Below, piece by piece: positions 1-7,016 of a DNA stretch of 7,016 bases (positions are counted from its first letter, which is position 1; each line of letters starts with the position of its first letter). The translations under genes were made by a program, and so were the position numbers. Source of the stretch: an uncultured Collinsella sp. (GTDB lineage Bacteria > Actinomycetota > Coriobacteriia > Coriobacteriales > Coriobacteriaceae); NCBI GenBank assembly GCA_902479205.1, contig CABSNX010000104.1, positions 1 to 7,016 of the forward strand, written 5' to 3'. The notes under the pieces were generated by a model, which was not told the DNA's origin, ran no database searches, and saw only the letters and a program-made list of their open reading frames with translations.

Positions 1-17
1 ATGTGTATAAGAGACAG
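1..17. other. Nextera/Tn5 transposase adapter remnant (sequencing artefact)
   Basis: The bases ATGTGTATAAGAGACAG equal the last 17 of the 19-base Tn5 mosaic end used in Nextera libraries (AGATGTGTATAAGAGACAG). They stand at the very first base of the window and run straight into hsdR coding sequence. This is untrimmed adapter at a contig end, not genome. By chance the adapter keeps the hsdR frame open, so an automatic translation would add about six spurious C-terminal residues ending in SYTH. Confidence 0.95.
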
Positions 18-2598
<2,581 letters not shown>

Positions 2599-2604
2599 GC
2601 GCAC

Positions 2605-2611
2605 TCCTTAC
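2605..2611 (-). promoter_or_regulatory. Ribosome binding site of hsdR
   Basis: On the minus strand, AAGGAGT-type SD (TAAGGAG) stands five to six bases before the ATG at 2598. Its TAA is also an in-frame stop, so no longer N-terminus is possible and the start codon is settled. Confidence 0.8.
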
Positions 2612-2651
2612 CTTATGCTTCCACGACGTTGGTGAGCCTGTCCACCATTGC

Positions 2652-2685
2652 ATTCTAGCAGTTAATCTTGCATATATTGGTATAT
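2652..2685 (-). promoter_or_regulatory. Candidate extended -10 promoter of hsdR with a small palindrome over the -35 position
   Basis: Read on the minus strand, TGCTAGAAT (TGn plus the hexamer TAGAAT at 2652-2657) is a good extended -10 element and would give a leader of about 45 bases before hsdR. No good -35 box exists at 16-18 bases. Instead that position holds the AT-rich palindrome ATATATTGGTATAT at 2672-2685 (5-bp arms, 4-base centre), which could be an operator. The promoter call rests on sequence match only. Confidence 0.35.
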
Positions 2686-2699
2686 CTGACACCCGTTAG

Positions 2700-2783
2700 T
2701 TGCCATTTGACTTATCGGTTGATCGCGCCAGAACGACAATTGGTGGCAAGGCTTTCTGACTTATTTAAATAGGCTTCTATTTA
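2700..2783. repeat. Cluster of short direct and inverted repeats upstream of hsdR
   Basis: Three small repeats cluster here. TTGCCA (2700-2705) and TGGCAA (2744-2749) form an inverted pair. TGACTTAT occurs directly repeated at 2708-2715 and 2757-2764. TAAATAG-GCTT-CTATTTA (2766-2783) is a perfect 7-bp inverted repeat with a 4-base centre. They are AT-rich against a GC-richer background and could be regulatory sites, but repeats this short can arise by chance. Confidence 0.3.
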
Positions 2784-2900
2784 TGGGCGCTCGTGTTGTG
2801 ACAGTTGCCCAAGCGCTTGCTTGAAGCTGTTGTTGGTGATCTTGAGGTCGTTTCCCGCTTGCATTTTAATGAGTGTCGGGCCGGAGGCGATGGCGGATGT
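2781..2900 (-). pseudogene. Possible 3' remnant of an unidentified gene
   Basis: On the minus strand a frame ending at TAA 2781-2783 reads GPTLIKMQAGNDLKITNNSF and then KQALGQLSQHERP. The run AAC GAC CTC AAG ATC ACC and the five codons after it all end in C or G, which is the codon habit of the real genes here and unlikely in non-coding DNA. The frame closes upstream at 2964-2966. Its only ATG (2862-2864) has no Shine-Dalgarno and would leave just 27 residues. I read it as the C-terminal piece of a gene whose front was deleted. I do not recognise the family, and a chance frame is the alternative. Confidence 0.3.
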
Positions 2901-2916
2901 GGTGCGATGGTGCCAA

Positions 2917-2964
2917 GAAAAGCGCCTAGACCTGGGTGAAGAACCGAGGCCGCGGGCGCTTTTC
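2917..2964. other. Long imperfect hairpin, possible terminator or leader-RNA stem
   Basis: GAAAAGCGCC (2917-2926) and GGCGCTTTTC (2955-2964) are perfect 10-bp inverted arms. Inside them CCTGGGT (2931-2937) pairs with ACCGAGG (2943-2949) with one G-G mismatch around a GAAGA loop. The outer A/T ends make it look like a bidirectional terminator (plus strand ends CTTTTC then TATTTCTTT). It could also be the first stem of the T-box-like leader that follows. No intact gene ends next to it. Confidence 0.45.
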
Positions 2965-3071
2965 TATTTCTTTGGTCGCATGGATTGTCTGTTCTGTTGG
3001 CCGCGCCGGCGTTGTTTCTTTGCTCTCGTTCGCGCGGCATCCGCTTGTGGCGGTGGATGTAAATAAAAGGT

Positions 3072-3207
3072 GGAGCGACTGCAAAAGAGCCGCTTCACTG
3101 GGTAAAATCAGGGTGTACCGCGGAACCCGCTCCTCAGTCGGTCAACTTTGGAAGCGCGGGCAACGCAGGTGCTAATGTCTAAAGGGTCGGCTGCAACCGG
3201 CCCTTTT
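3072..3207 (+). promoter_or_regulatory. T-box-like leader remnant with no gene behind it
   Basis: T-box leaders sense uncharged tRNA and control aminoacyl-tRNA synthetase, amino-acid biosynthesis and transport genes. Their hallmark is AGGGTGGNACCGCG. At 3110-3123 the window reads AGGGTGTACCGCGG, the hallmark less one G, preceded by AAAATC as often seen. Just before it GGAGCG (3072-3077) can pair with CGCTTC (3091-3096) where stem III should lie, and an intrinsic terminator hairpin follows at 3181-3206. The lost G destroys the TGGN bulge that pairs with the tRNA NCCA end, so it is probably non-functional. No clear specifier stem was found, and downstream lies only an opposing gene. It may be a decayed orphan or a chance likeness. 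Confidence 0.4.
3181..3207 (+). terminator. Intrinsic terminator hairpin
   Basis: AAAGGGTCGG (3181-3190) pairs with CCGGCCCTTT (3197-3206) in a 10-bp stem with one G-T pair and a CTGCAA loop, followed by a fourth T on the plus strand. On the minus strand the stem ends in TTTAGA, so it could also stop the transcript of the ADP-ribosylglycohydrolase gene about 150 bases downstream of its stop. The U-tracts are short on both sides. Confidence 0.55.
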
Positions 3208-3343
3208 CTGCGGCAGCGGGGATTCGAATACCAACACGGTGTACGGCCCCACGGTACTTTGCTCTGTGATGAACGGACCCATGACGGTGCATTCTGTAAT
3301 CATCATTTATGCGGTCCCTTAGTCATTTGCGTTGACTGACGTT

Positions 3344-3358
3344 GTCTTCGTTGAAGAC
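3344..3358. other. Small hairpin just past the ADP-ribosylglycohydrolase stop codon
   Basis: GTCTTC and GAAGAC form a perfect 6-bp stem around a 3-base loop, six to twenty bases beyond the stop codon on the minus strand. There is no T-run after it, so it is not a standard intrinsic terminator. It may shield the mRNA 3' end or mean nothing. Confidence 0.25.
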
Positions 3359-3363
3359 GTGTC

Positions 3364-4152
3364 CTAAAACAAACACCGTTCAATCAGCTCTTTGCCGCGC
3401 AGGGTGTCGATCCACTCTTGCGGAATTGCATCGATGCCGTATGCCGTGCCGGCGAGGGCGCCTGCGACGGCTGCGGTGGTGTCGGTGTCGTCGCCCAGAT
3501 TGACGGCGGCAAGCACGCAATCTTCGTAACTGTTGGTGTTGACGAAGCACCAGGTAGCGGCCTTAAGCGTGTCGCGCACGAAGCCACCTGACCTGATTTC
3601 CTGCTCAGGTACGCCTTTCAGCCGCAGTGCCCACGAGGGGAGTGCGCCGTTCAGCACGTCTCTCATCAGCTCGACAAATATGACGCATGCATCGGTCGAC
3701 GTTCTGTGGGCGTGCGTTATCGCGGAGACCTCGCAGATCTCGTCGTCAGTCGCGTTGACAAACGCCAGGGGCGCGATGCGCATGAGCGAACCGTTACCGT
3801 TGTCGCGTTCGCCGGAGCCTCCTTTGCCGGCATGCAAGGCGCGGGCGGTCGTGCCGCCGTAATCGAAAACGCCGTCGATCGTATACTCGCCACGGGCAAT
3901 CCAACCTACGAACTTGTCGCGCATGTCTGAGGCGTCGATATGCCCGAGCTCCCTAATCGAGTCGCAGGTAGCAAGCGTCATAGATGTGTCGTCGCTCCAG
4001 GTGCCGGCGGGCTGCCCATGTGTGCCGTAGCCGATCATGTCGGTGCATTCGAACGTGCCACGAGGCCTGAACTCGTAGGGAACGCCCAGTGCGTCGCCGA
4101 CGGCGAGTCCGTAAATGCAGTCGCGTAGCGTTGTTTTCGGTCTGTCTGTCAT
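3364..4152 (-). CDS. ADP-ribosylglycohydrolase family protein (DraG/ARH fold)
   Basis: Members of this family remove ADP-ribose from proteins or small molecules using a two-metal (Mg or Mn) site; DraG reactivates nitrogenase reductase in this way. All key motifs are seen in 262 residues: GLAVGDALG (15-23), WSDDTSM (52-58, first metal ligands), DNGNGSLMR (117-125) and GDDTDT (220-225, second ligand set), then the small-residue helix AAVAGALAGTAYG. Length is typical. There is no signal peptide, so it should be cytosolic. ATG 4152 is chosen because AGAGGAG lies six bases upstream. The gene follows the YhcG-family gene by 63 bases with no terminator between, so they are probably cotranscribed. 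No ADP-ribosyltransferase is in the window and the substrate is unknown. No nif genes are seen, so a housekeeping or defence role is likelier than nitrogenase control. Confidence 0.92.
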   Translation of the reverse strand: MTDRPKTTLRDCIYGLAVGDALGVPYEFRPRGTFECTDMIGYGTHGQPAGTWSDDTSMTLATCDSIRELGHIDASDMRDKFVGWIARGEYTIDGVFDYGGTTARALHAGKGGSGERDNGNGSLMRIAPLAFVNATDDEICEVSAITHAHRTSTDACVIFVELMRDVLNGALPSWALRLKGVPEQEIRSGGFVRDTLKAATWCFVNTNSYEDCVLAAVNLGDDTDTTAAVAGALAGTAYGIDAIPQEWIDTLRGKELIERCLF

Positions 4153-4158
4153 GGAATG

Positions 4159-4165
4159 CTCCTCT
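4159..4165 (-). promoter_or_regulatory. Ribosome binding site of the ADP-ribosylglycohydrolase gene
   Basis: AGAGGAG on the minus strand, six bases before the ATG at 4152, is a near-ideal Shine-Dalgarno. It supports independent translation of the second gene of the pair. Confidence 0.75.
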
Positions 4166-4215
4166 TATGCCAGGGGAAGTGGAACGCCGTCGGGGGTATC
4201 GGTCGTAACGTGCTA

Positions 4216-5268
4216 CTACACTTGCGCTTCGCCATTAGTCGCTTCGTTGATGGCGCGATACTCGGCACTCAGCTCGCGCGCCAGCTCTTCCTTGCTTGGA
4301 AGGTACGGCAGGTATTTGGCGGCAAACACTTGGTCGTTGTCTTCGGGCAGCGTGTACTCGACAATCGAGTCGCTTTTGTCCGCGCAGAGCACGATGCCTA
4401 TAGGCGGATTGTCGCCTTCGTTCATGAGCTCACGCGTGTAGTAGTTCACATACATTTGCATCTGGCCCAGGTCCTGATGCGTAAGGTCATCGGTCTTAAG
4501 GTCGATGAGCACGAAGCAGCGCATTAGATAGTTGTAAAACACAAGGTCAATATAGAAATGGCGCCCATCAAAGGTGATGCGCTTTTGGCGCGCCTCGAAA
4601 GCGAAACCACGGCCAAGCTCCAGCAGGAACTTCTGAAGATGCGTGATGAGTGCCTGCTCTAGATCGCTCTCGCGAAACGCAGCATCGTCCGAGAAACCTA
4701 AAAACTCCAGTACATATGGGTCGCGGATGATATCCTCGGGGCGACGAGCCGGGGCGCTCTTTTGGATTTCCTGGGTGACGGCCTCCTTGTCCTTGCTGGC
4801 AAGTAGGCGCTCGCGGAACATGGTGTTGATCTGGCGCTCGAGCTGACGCGTGCTCCAACGAGAATCGGCGCATTCGTTCATGTACCAGGCGCGAGCATCA
4901 GGGTCGGGAATGCGCATCAACCTGCGGTAATGAGTCCAGCTCAATTCGGGACGCAGTGAGTCCCGAATTGGAAATGCAAGATAGAACTGACGCATTTTGC
5001 GCAGCTCCCTTGCTTCAAAACCCTTACCAAAATCCTTGGTAAGTCTGATTGCGAGGGCCTTGAGCAGGGCCTCTCCATACTTGGCACGATCCTCTCCGCC
5101 CTGCTCATCAACAATGCTCTTGCCGATCTCCCAATACGCCTCAACCATCGCAAAGTTAACGGCGGTATAGGCCTTGTCGCGAGCGGCGTTGAGAATCGAG
5201 GAAACCTGCTTGTAAAAAACTTCTGGCACGATTGCCGATTCTCCACGGTTTGCCAGTTCGCCCATCAC
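4216..5268 (-). CDS. YhcG/DUF1016-family PD-(D/E)XK nuclease
   Basis: This family joins an N-terminal DUF1016 helical domain to a C-terminal PD-(D/E)XK nuclease-like domain and is often encoded beside type I restriction genes; its exact function is unsettled. The N-terminal domain (about 17-155) carries AYWEIGKSIV (44-53), GFEARELRKMRQFY (83-96) and LSWTHYRRLM (109-118). The nuclease domain (about 175-325) carries DPYVLEFLGF (183-192), FYIDLVFYN (D241), LIDLKTD (D256, K258) and GQMQMYVNYY (268-277). The usual ELK is DLK here, which keeps an acidic ligand. 350 residues is normal. The start is uncertain: GTG 5268 and ATG 5265 are adjacent, and TGGGG is the nearest SD-like run, with AGAGGA further back. 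No convincing promoter is visible upstream. The ADP-ribosylglycohydrolase gene follows after 63 bases. Confidence 0.93.
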   Translation of the reverse strand: MMGELANRGESAIVPEVFYKQVSSILNAARDKAYTAVNFAMVEAYWEIGKSIVDEQGGEDRAKYGEALLKALAIRLTKDFGKGFEARELRKMRQFYLAFPIRDSLRPELSWTHYRRLMRIPDPDARAWYMNECADSRWSTRQLERQINTMFRERLLASKDKEAVTQEIQKSAPARRPEDIIRDPYVLEFLGFSDDAAFRESDLEQALITHLQKFLLELGRGFAFEARQKRITFDGRHFYIDLVFYNYLMRCFVLIDLKTDDLTHQDLGQMQMYVNYYTRELMNEGDNPPIGIVLCADKSDSIVEYTLPEDNDQVFAAKYLPYLPSKEELARELSAEYRAINEATNGEAQV

Positions 5269-5343
5269 TGTCGCCCCACTTTCCTCTTGTGGAATGCATC
5301 TTTATCGCATTTAGTTTAAAGCCTCGCGCGGACACGAATTGCT

Positions 5344-5357
5344 GTGCTGTCTAGCAC
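5344..5357. repeat. Small inverted repeat in the divergent intergenic region
   Basis: GTGCT-GTCT-AGCAC is a perfect 5-bp inverted repeat between the divergently transcribed nuclease gene and the small PH-like gene. It is a possible operator site; it is short enough to be chance. Confidence 0.2.
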
Positions 5358-5372
5358 CTTCGCATGGGAGCC

Positions 5373-5401
5373 TTGCGGTGACTTAAATGTGGCCATAGAG
5401 A
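5373..5401 (+). promoter_or_regulatory. Candidate promoter of the small PH-like gene
   Basis: TTGCGG (5373-5378) and TAGAGA (5396-5401) are separated by exactly 17 bases and lie just upstream of the Shine-Dalgarno of the gene starting at 5434. Each hexamer matches the vegetative consensus at only four of six positions, so this is a weak call. Confidence 0.3.
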
Positions 5402-5420
5402 CAGTTTTAACGAGCCCTAT

Positions 5421-5427
5421 GGAGGTG
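5421..5427 (+). promoter_or_regulatory. Strong Shine-Dalgarno that sets the start at 5434
   Basis: GGAGGTGA begins at 5421 and lies six bases before the ATG at 5434. It overlaps an in-frame upstream ATG at 5419, which argues that the true start is 5434 and not 5419 or the earlier CTG/TTG-type codons near 5344. Confidence 0.85.
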
Positions 5428-5433
5428 ACGCGC

Positions 5434-5703
5434 ATGGACAACAACACTTTGCTGTTCCAGGACAAAGGTTCGGGCAGGTTTAAAGACGTCAGGATCTACC
5501 CTAACCGTATCGAGGTGCTCAAGAAGGGCACGTTTGGTGGCAAGCACACCGAGATCGTTTGCCTTAAGGACATCACGGGGGTCAACAGGATCAAGGGCCG
5601 CGACGTTTTTCTGCGCAATCGACTGTTAACCGCTTGCGTCTTTAGCCCGAGCAGTCGTGCGAAGGCCCAGGAATTTGTGAACGCGCTGAACATGGTGATG
5701 TAG
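5434..5703 (+). CDS. Small PH-like (bacterial PH/DUF4429-type) protein of unknown function
   Basis: The start at 5434 gives 89 residues. The sequence runs as short strands, RFKDVRIYPNRIEVLKKG then HTEIVCLKDITGVNRIKG then DVFLRNRLLTACVFSP, and ends with a helix, SSRAKAQEFVNALNMVM. This is the pattern of a single bacterial PH-like domain: a strand-rich barrel with a 'lets-define-when-a-ligand-binds' loop motif of the type IxLxDITxV, closed by a C-terminal helix of the type AxEFVxAL. There is no signal peptide or membrane segment, so it should be cytosolic. It stands alone, divergent from the YhcG-family gene and convergent with the surface-protein gene. The fold is inferred from pattern; no function can be given. 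The gene itself is well supported by its SD and codon use. Confidence 0.75.
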   Translation: MDNNTLLFQDKGSGRFKDVRIYPNRIEVLKKGTFGGKHTEIVCLKDITGVNRIKGRDVFLRNRLLTACVFSPSSRAKAQEFVNALNMVM

Positions 5704-5746
5704 CCGACGTCGGCGTTCGGGCCAGACTTACGCCCGCGCATCTGGC
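5704..5746 (+). other. Palindrome and hairpin just after the small PH-like gene
   Basis: Directly after the TAG stop is the self-complementary CCGACGTCGG (5704-5713), and then GCCAGA (5721-5726) with TCTGGC (5741-5746) as 6-bp arms. Neither is followed by a T-run, so a standard intrinsic terminator for the plus-strand gene is not evident. The structures may still end or protect its transcript. Confidence 0.3.
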
Positions 5747-5792
5747 GGCACGGTGGCTGGTCGTTCAACCTGCGAGGCGTTGCTCCTTCATG

Positions 5793-5828
5793 TCAAAAAT
5801 AGGGGCGCAGAACGGTATTCTGCGCCCC
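5793..5828 (-). terminator. Rho-independent terminator of the surface-protein gene
   Basis: TTCTGCGCCCC (5818-5828) and GGGGCGCAGAA (5802-5812) form a perfect 11-bp GC-rich stem with a 5-base loop. On the minus strand it is followed at once by TATTTTTG. It starts about 36 bases past the stop codon of the surface-protein gene. On the plus strand it is followed by CCAATCAAATCG without a T-run, so it acts mainly for the minus strand. Confidence 0.92.
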
Positions 5829-5864
5829 CCAATCAAATCGATGTGTCCAAAAGGGCCGGCTGGC

Positions 5865-7016
5865 CTATTCGTCAACGTCTCCATTGTCCTCGCGGTCATT
5901 GGCAAGCATTGCCGTGCCGGCGACCGTCGTCGCCACGGCGGCAGCGGCGAGCCCGGCGGCGATGCCAGAGCCGTCGCCCGTGTCGGCGAGCTTTCCGCCC
6001 GAGCCCTTGCCCTTGTTGCCCTTGCCGTTCTTATCAGCGCTGCCCACGTTGGCGCCAGTGCCGGCGCCGGCGCCGCCTGCACTGTCCGAGGCCGCTACAG
6101 TAAAGCTTGCGGCTCCGTCGGTGGCAAGCGTGTAGTTTTGCGCCGCGTCGCCCAACAGGCCTTTCGCACGCACCCAATACGTTCCTGCGGCAAATGTTTC
6201 GCCTTCGGCCATTGCGGCGCCCGGAGCGCCGTTCGCGTCGTGCACAAATTCGAGCTGGGCCGCACAGGCATCGGTTTCGAGCTTGCCGTCGAGCGGCGCC
6301 GTGACCTTGGCGCGCACGTCTTCGCCGGCCTTAAGGCCTTCGAGTCCCTCAAAATGGGGCGTCAGCGCGCGTGGATCGATATCGATGGGCACAAAGCCCT
6401 GCAGCCCCGTAACGGTCTCGTTGCCCAGGGCATCGACATCCACATATTCGATGGCAAACGCGCTGCCAGAAGCGGCCACGTTGAGTACGTTGCTGCTGTC
6501 GACAAGGCGGAAATGGCCCTCGCCAACGGTCTTGCCATCTTGGAGCGAGGCATCGCTCAGCGAGTCTCCATACGTCATGTGCATGCGGTCCGGGAGGCAG
6601 CATGAAACTGTTGGCTTGTGCTTCGCGTCGTAATTGCGTTGGTAGATGCTCCGGGCCAGTGCCGAATCGACAAAGTCGGACGCGATAATGCCAACGTGCT
6701 TGAGGCAATCTGACTTTGTTTTATCGCTGCCGCTGGGATTGATGTACTGGCTCTTGTACAGATGCTCGTTGACCACTCGCGCCGCGGTAAAAGGATTGCT
6801 TCCTTGTTTGTAATTCGTGCAACTGGTGTAGTTGATAGACCAGCAGCGTTCCAGGACTTGCACCTTGGCGCCATCATTGTCCTCGACGTCCACCTTGTTG
6901 CGCGTGAGATTGGTCGTCTCTCGCAGCGCCATATCGACCCAGCTAATCTTGTCGGTTCCGGTGCATTCAAAATGGTCCTGGGCGTATACCTTGGTGCAAT
7001 AGGGCTCTTTGTCGCC
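5865..7016 (-). CDS. Wall-anchored surface protein, C-terminal part (N-terminus beyond the right edge)
   Basis: The frame is open to the last base of the window, so ATG 6932 is internal and 383 residues of a longer secreted protein are present. Residues 1-140 are cysteine-rich (C7, C18, C58, C66, C104, C139, C140), suggesting disulfides outside the cell; I do not recognise this domain. Residues about 190-308 look like Ig-like beta-sandwiches, ending AGTYWVRAKGLLGDAAQNYT, which resembles MBG/Ig-like repeats of adhesins. A Gly/Ser/Lys linker (309-342) leads to LADTGD (343-348), a hydrophobic helix (about 351-372) and the tail NDREDNGDVDE. This is a sortase sorting signal of the LAxTG kind that class E sortases accept. 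The tail is acidic instead of the usual basic, which is odd. A strong terminator follows. It is probably a host-contact or adhesin-type protein. Confidence 0.85.
   Translation of the reverse strand, partial: GDKEPYCTKVYAQDHFECTGTDKISWVDMALRETTNLTRNKVDVEDNDGAKVQVLERCWSINYTSCTNYKQGSNPFTAARVVNEHLYKSQYINPSGSDKTKSDCLKHVGIIASDFVDSALARSIYQRNYDAKHKPTVSCCLPDRMHMTYGDSLSDASLQDGKTVGEGHFRLVDSSNVLNVAASGSAFAIEYVDVDALGNETVTGLQGFVPIDIDPRALTPHFEGLEGLKAGEDVRAKVTAPLDGKLETDACAAQLEFVHDANGAPGAAMAEGETFAAGTYWVRAKGLLGDAAQNYTLATDGAASFTVAASDSAGGAGAGTGANVGSADKNGKGNKGKGSGGKLADTGDGSGIAAGLAAAAVATTVAGTAMLANDREDNGDVDE

Larger units (their letters stand above)
2599..3363. other. 765-bp interval without an intact gene
   Basis: No open frame here has both coding character and a plausible start. 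What it does hold is listed separately: the hsdR promoter region, short AT-rich repeats around 2700-2783, a minus-strand coding-like remnant (2781-2900), a long imperfect hairpin (2917-2964), and a T-box-like motif with a terminator hairpin (3072-3207). The stretch 3208-3343 shows nothing I can assign. It lies between two minus-strand blocks and reads as a rearranged or decayed region. Confidence 0.6.

Noticed and set aside
2821..3066. 81-residue plus-strand frame with a TTG start
   Set aside because: No ribosome binding site, composition rich in Cys/Arg/Trp typical of a random frame, and it crosses the 2917-2964 hairpin.
3218..3232. GGGGATTCGAATACC, resembling a tRNA T-arm or an integrase attachment core
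   Set aside because: The flanks of TTCGAAT do not pair as a T-stem on either strand, no cloverleaf can be built around it, and there is no integrase or matching second copy in the window.
3172..3306. 44-codon minus-strand frame MMITECTVMGPFITEQSTVG and on, with AAGGG nine bases upstream
   Set aside because: Its end runs through the terminator stem at 3181-3206 and the sequence matches no family I know. A real micro-protein cannot be excluded, but support is too thin to list it.
3148..3339. 63-residue plus-strand frame as the possible target gene of the T-box-like leader
   Set aside because: It reads through the terminator hairpin, has no family resemblance, and its internal ATG at 3175 gives only about 54 residues with a poor SD.
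4156..4527. Plus-strand open frame of 123 residues over the end of the YhcG-family gene
   Set aside because: Antisense shadow; the minus-strand frame shows conserved YhcG nuclease motifs over the same bases.
4152..5297. Shared octamer GCATTCCA upstream of both minus-strand genes of the pair (near 4152-4159 and 5290-5297)
   Set aside because: In one case it lies between SD and start and in the other upstream of the SD, so the positions do not match a common site. An 8-base match is expected by chance at this scale.
5790..6605. 271-residue open frame on the plus strand opposite the surface-protein gene
   Set aside because: It is a mirror of a GC-rich coding frame, begins inside the terminator region, and shows only low-complexity Ala/Arg/Gly sequence. 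The minus-strand frame has a sorting signal and a proper terminator.

Overview
This window looks like the end of an assembled contig from a moderately GC-rich Gram-positive bacterium, most likely a gut actinobacterium of the class Coriobacteriia (Collinsella-like). That placement is an inference from three things: GC-biased codons, a LAxTG-type surface anchor, and strong AGGAGG-type ribosome binding sites. Bases 1-17 are not genomic. They match the last 17 bases of the Nextera/Tn5 mosaic-end adapter, so the left edge is a library artefact.

Layout. (1) 18-2598, minus strand: hsdR, the restriction/translocase subunit of a type I restriction-modification system, with about 860 residues present and the C-terminus cut off by the contig end. 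hsdM and hsdS are not in the window. (2) 2599-3363: 765 bp without a convincing intact gene. It holds a probable hsdR promoter, a coding-like remnant on the minus strand, a long imperfect hairpin, and a T-box-like motif followed by a terminator hairpin with no gene behind it. (3) 3364-5268, minus strand: a probable two-gene operon made of a YhcG/DUF1016 PD-(D/E)XK nuclease and then an ADP-ribosylglycohydrolase (DraG/ARH family). (4) 5434-5703, plus strand: a small protein with a PH-like look and a textbook Shine-Dalgarno. (5) 5802-5828: a perfect 11-bp intrinsic terminator serving the minus-strand gene to its right. (6) 5865-7016, minus strand: the C-terminal 383 residues of a secreted, wall-anchored surface protein whose N-terminus lies beyond the right edge.

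How the genes may work together. HsdR and the YhcG-family nuclease are both typical of restriction or defence neighbourhoods, and YhcG-family proteins are often found next to type I RM genes. The ADP-ribosylglycohydrolase, probably cotranscribed with the nuclease, is the unusual partner. No ADP-ribosyltransferase is visible, so a joint defence role is a hypothesis. The broken T-box and the gene remnant between the two blocks suggest the region has been rearranged. The surface protein and the small PH-like protein look like ordinary chromosomal neighbours.
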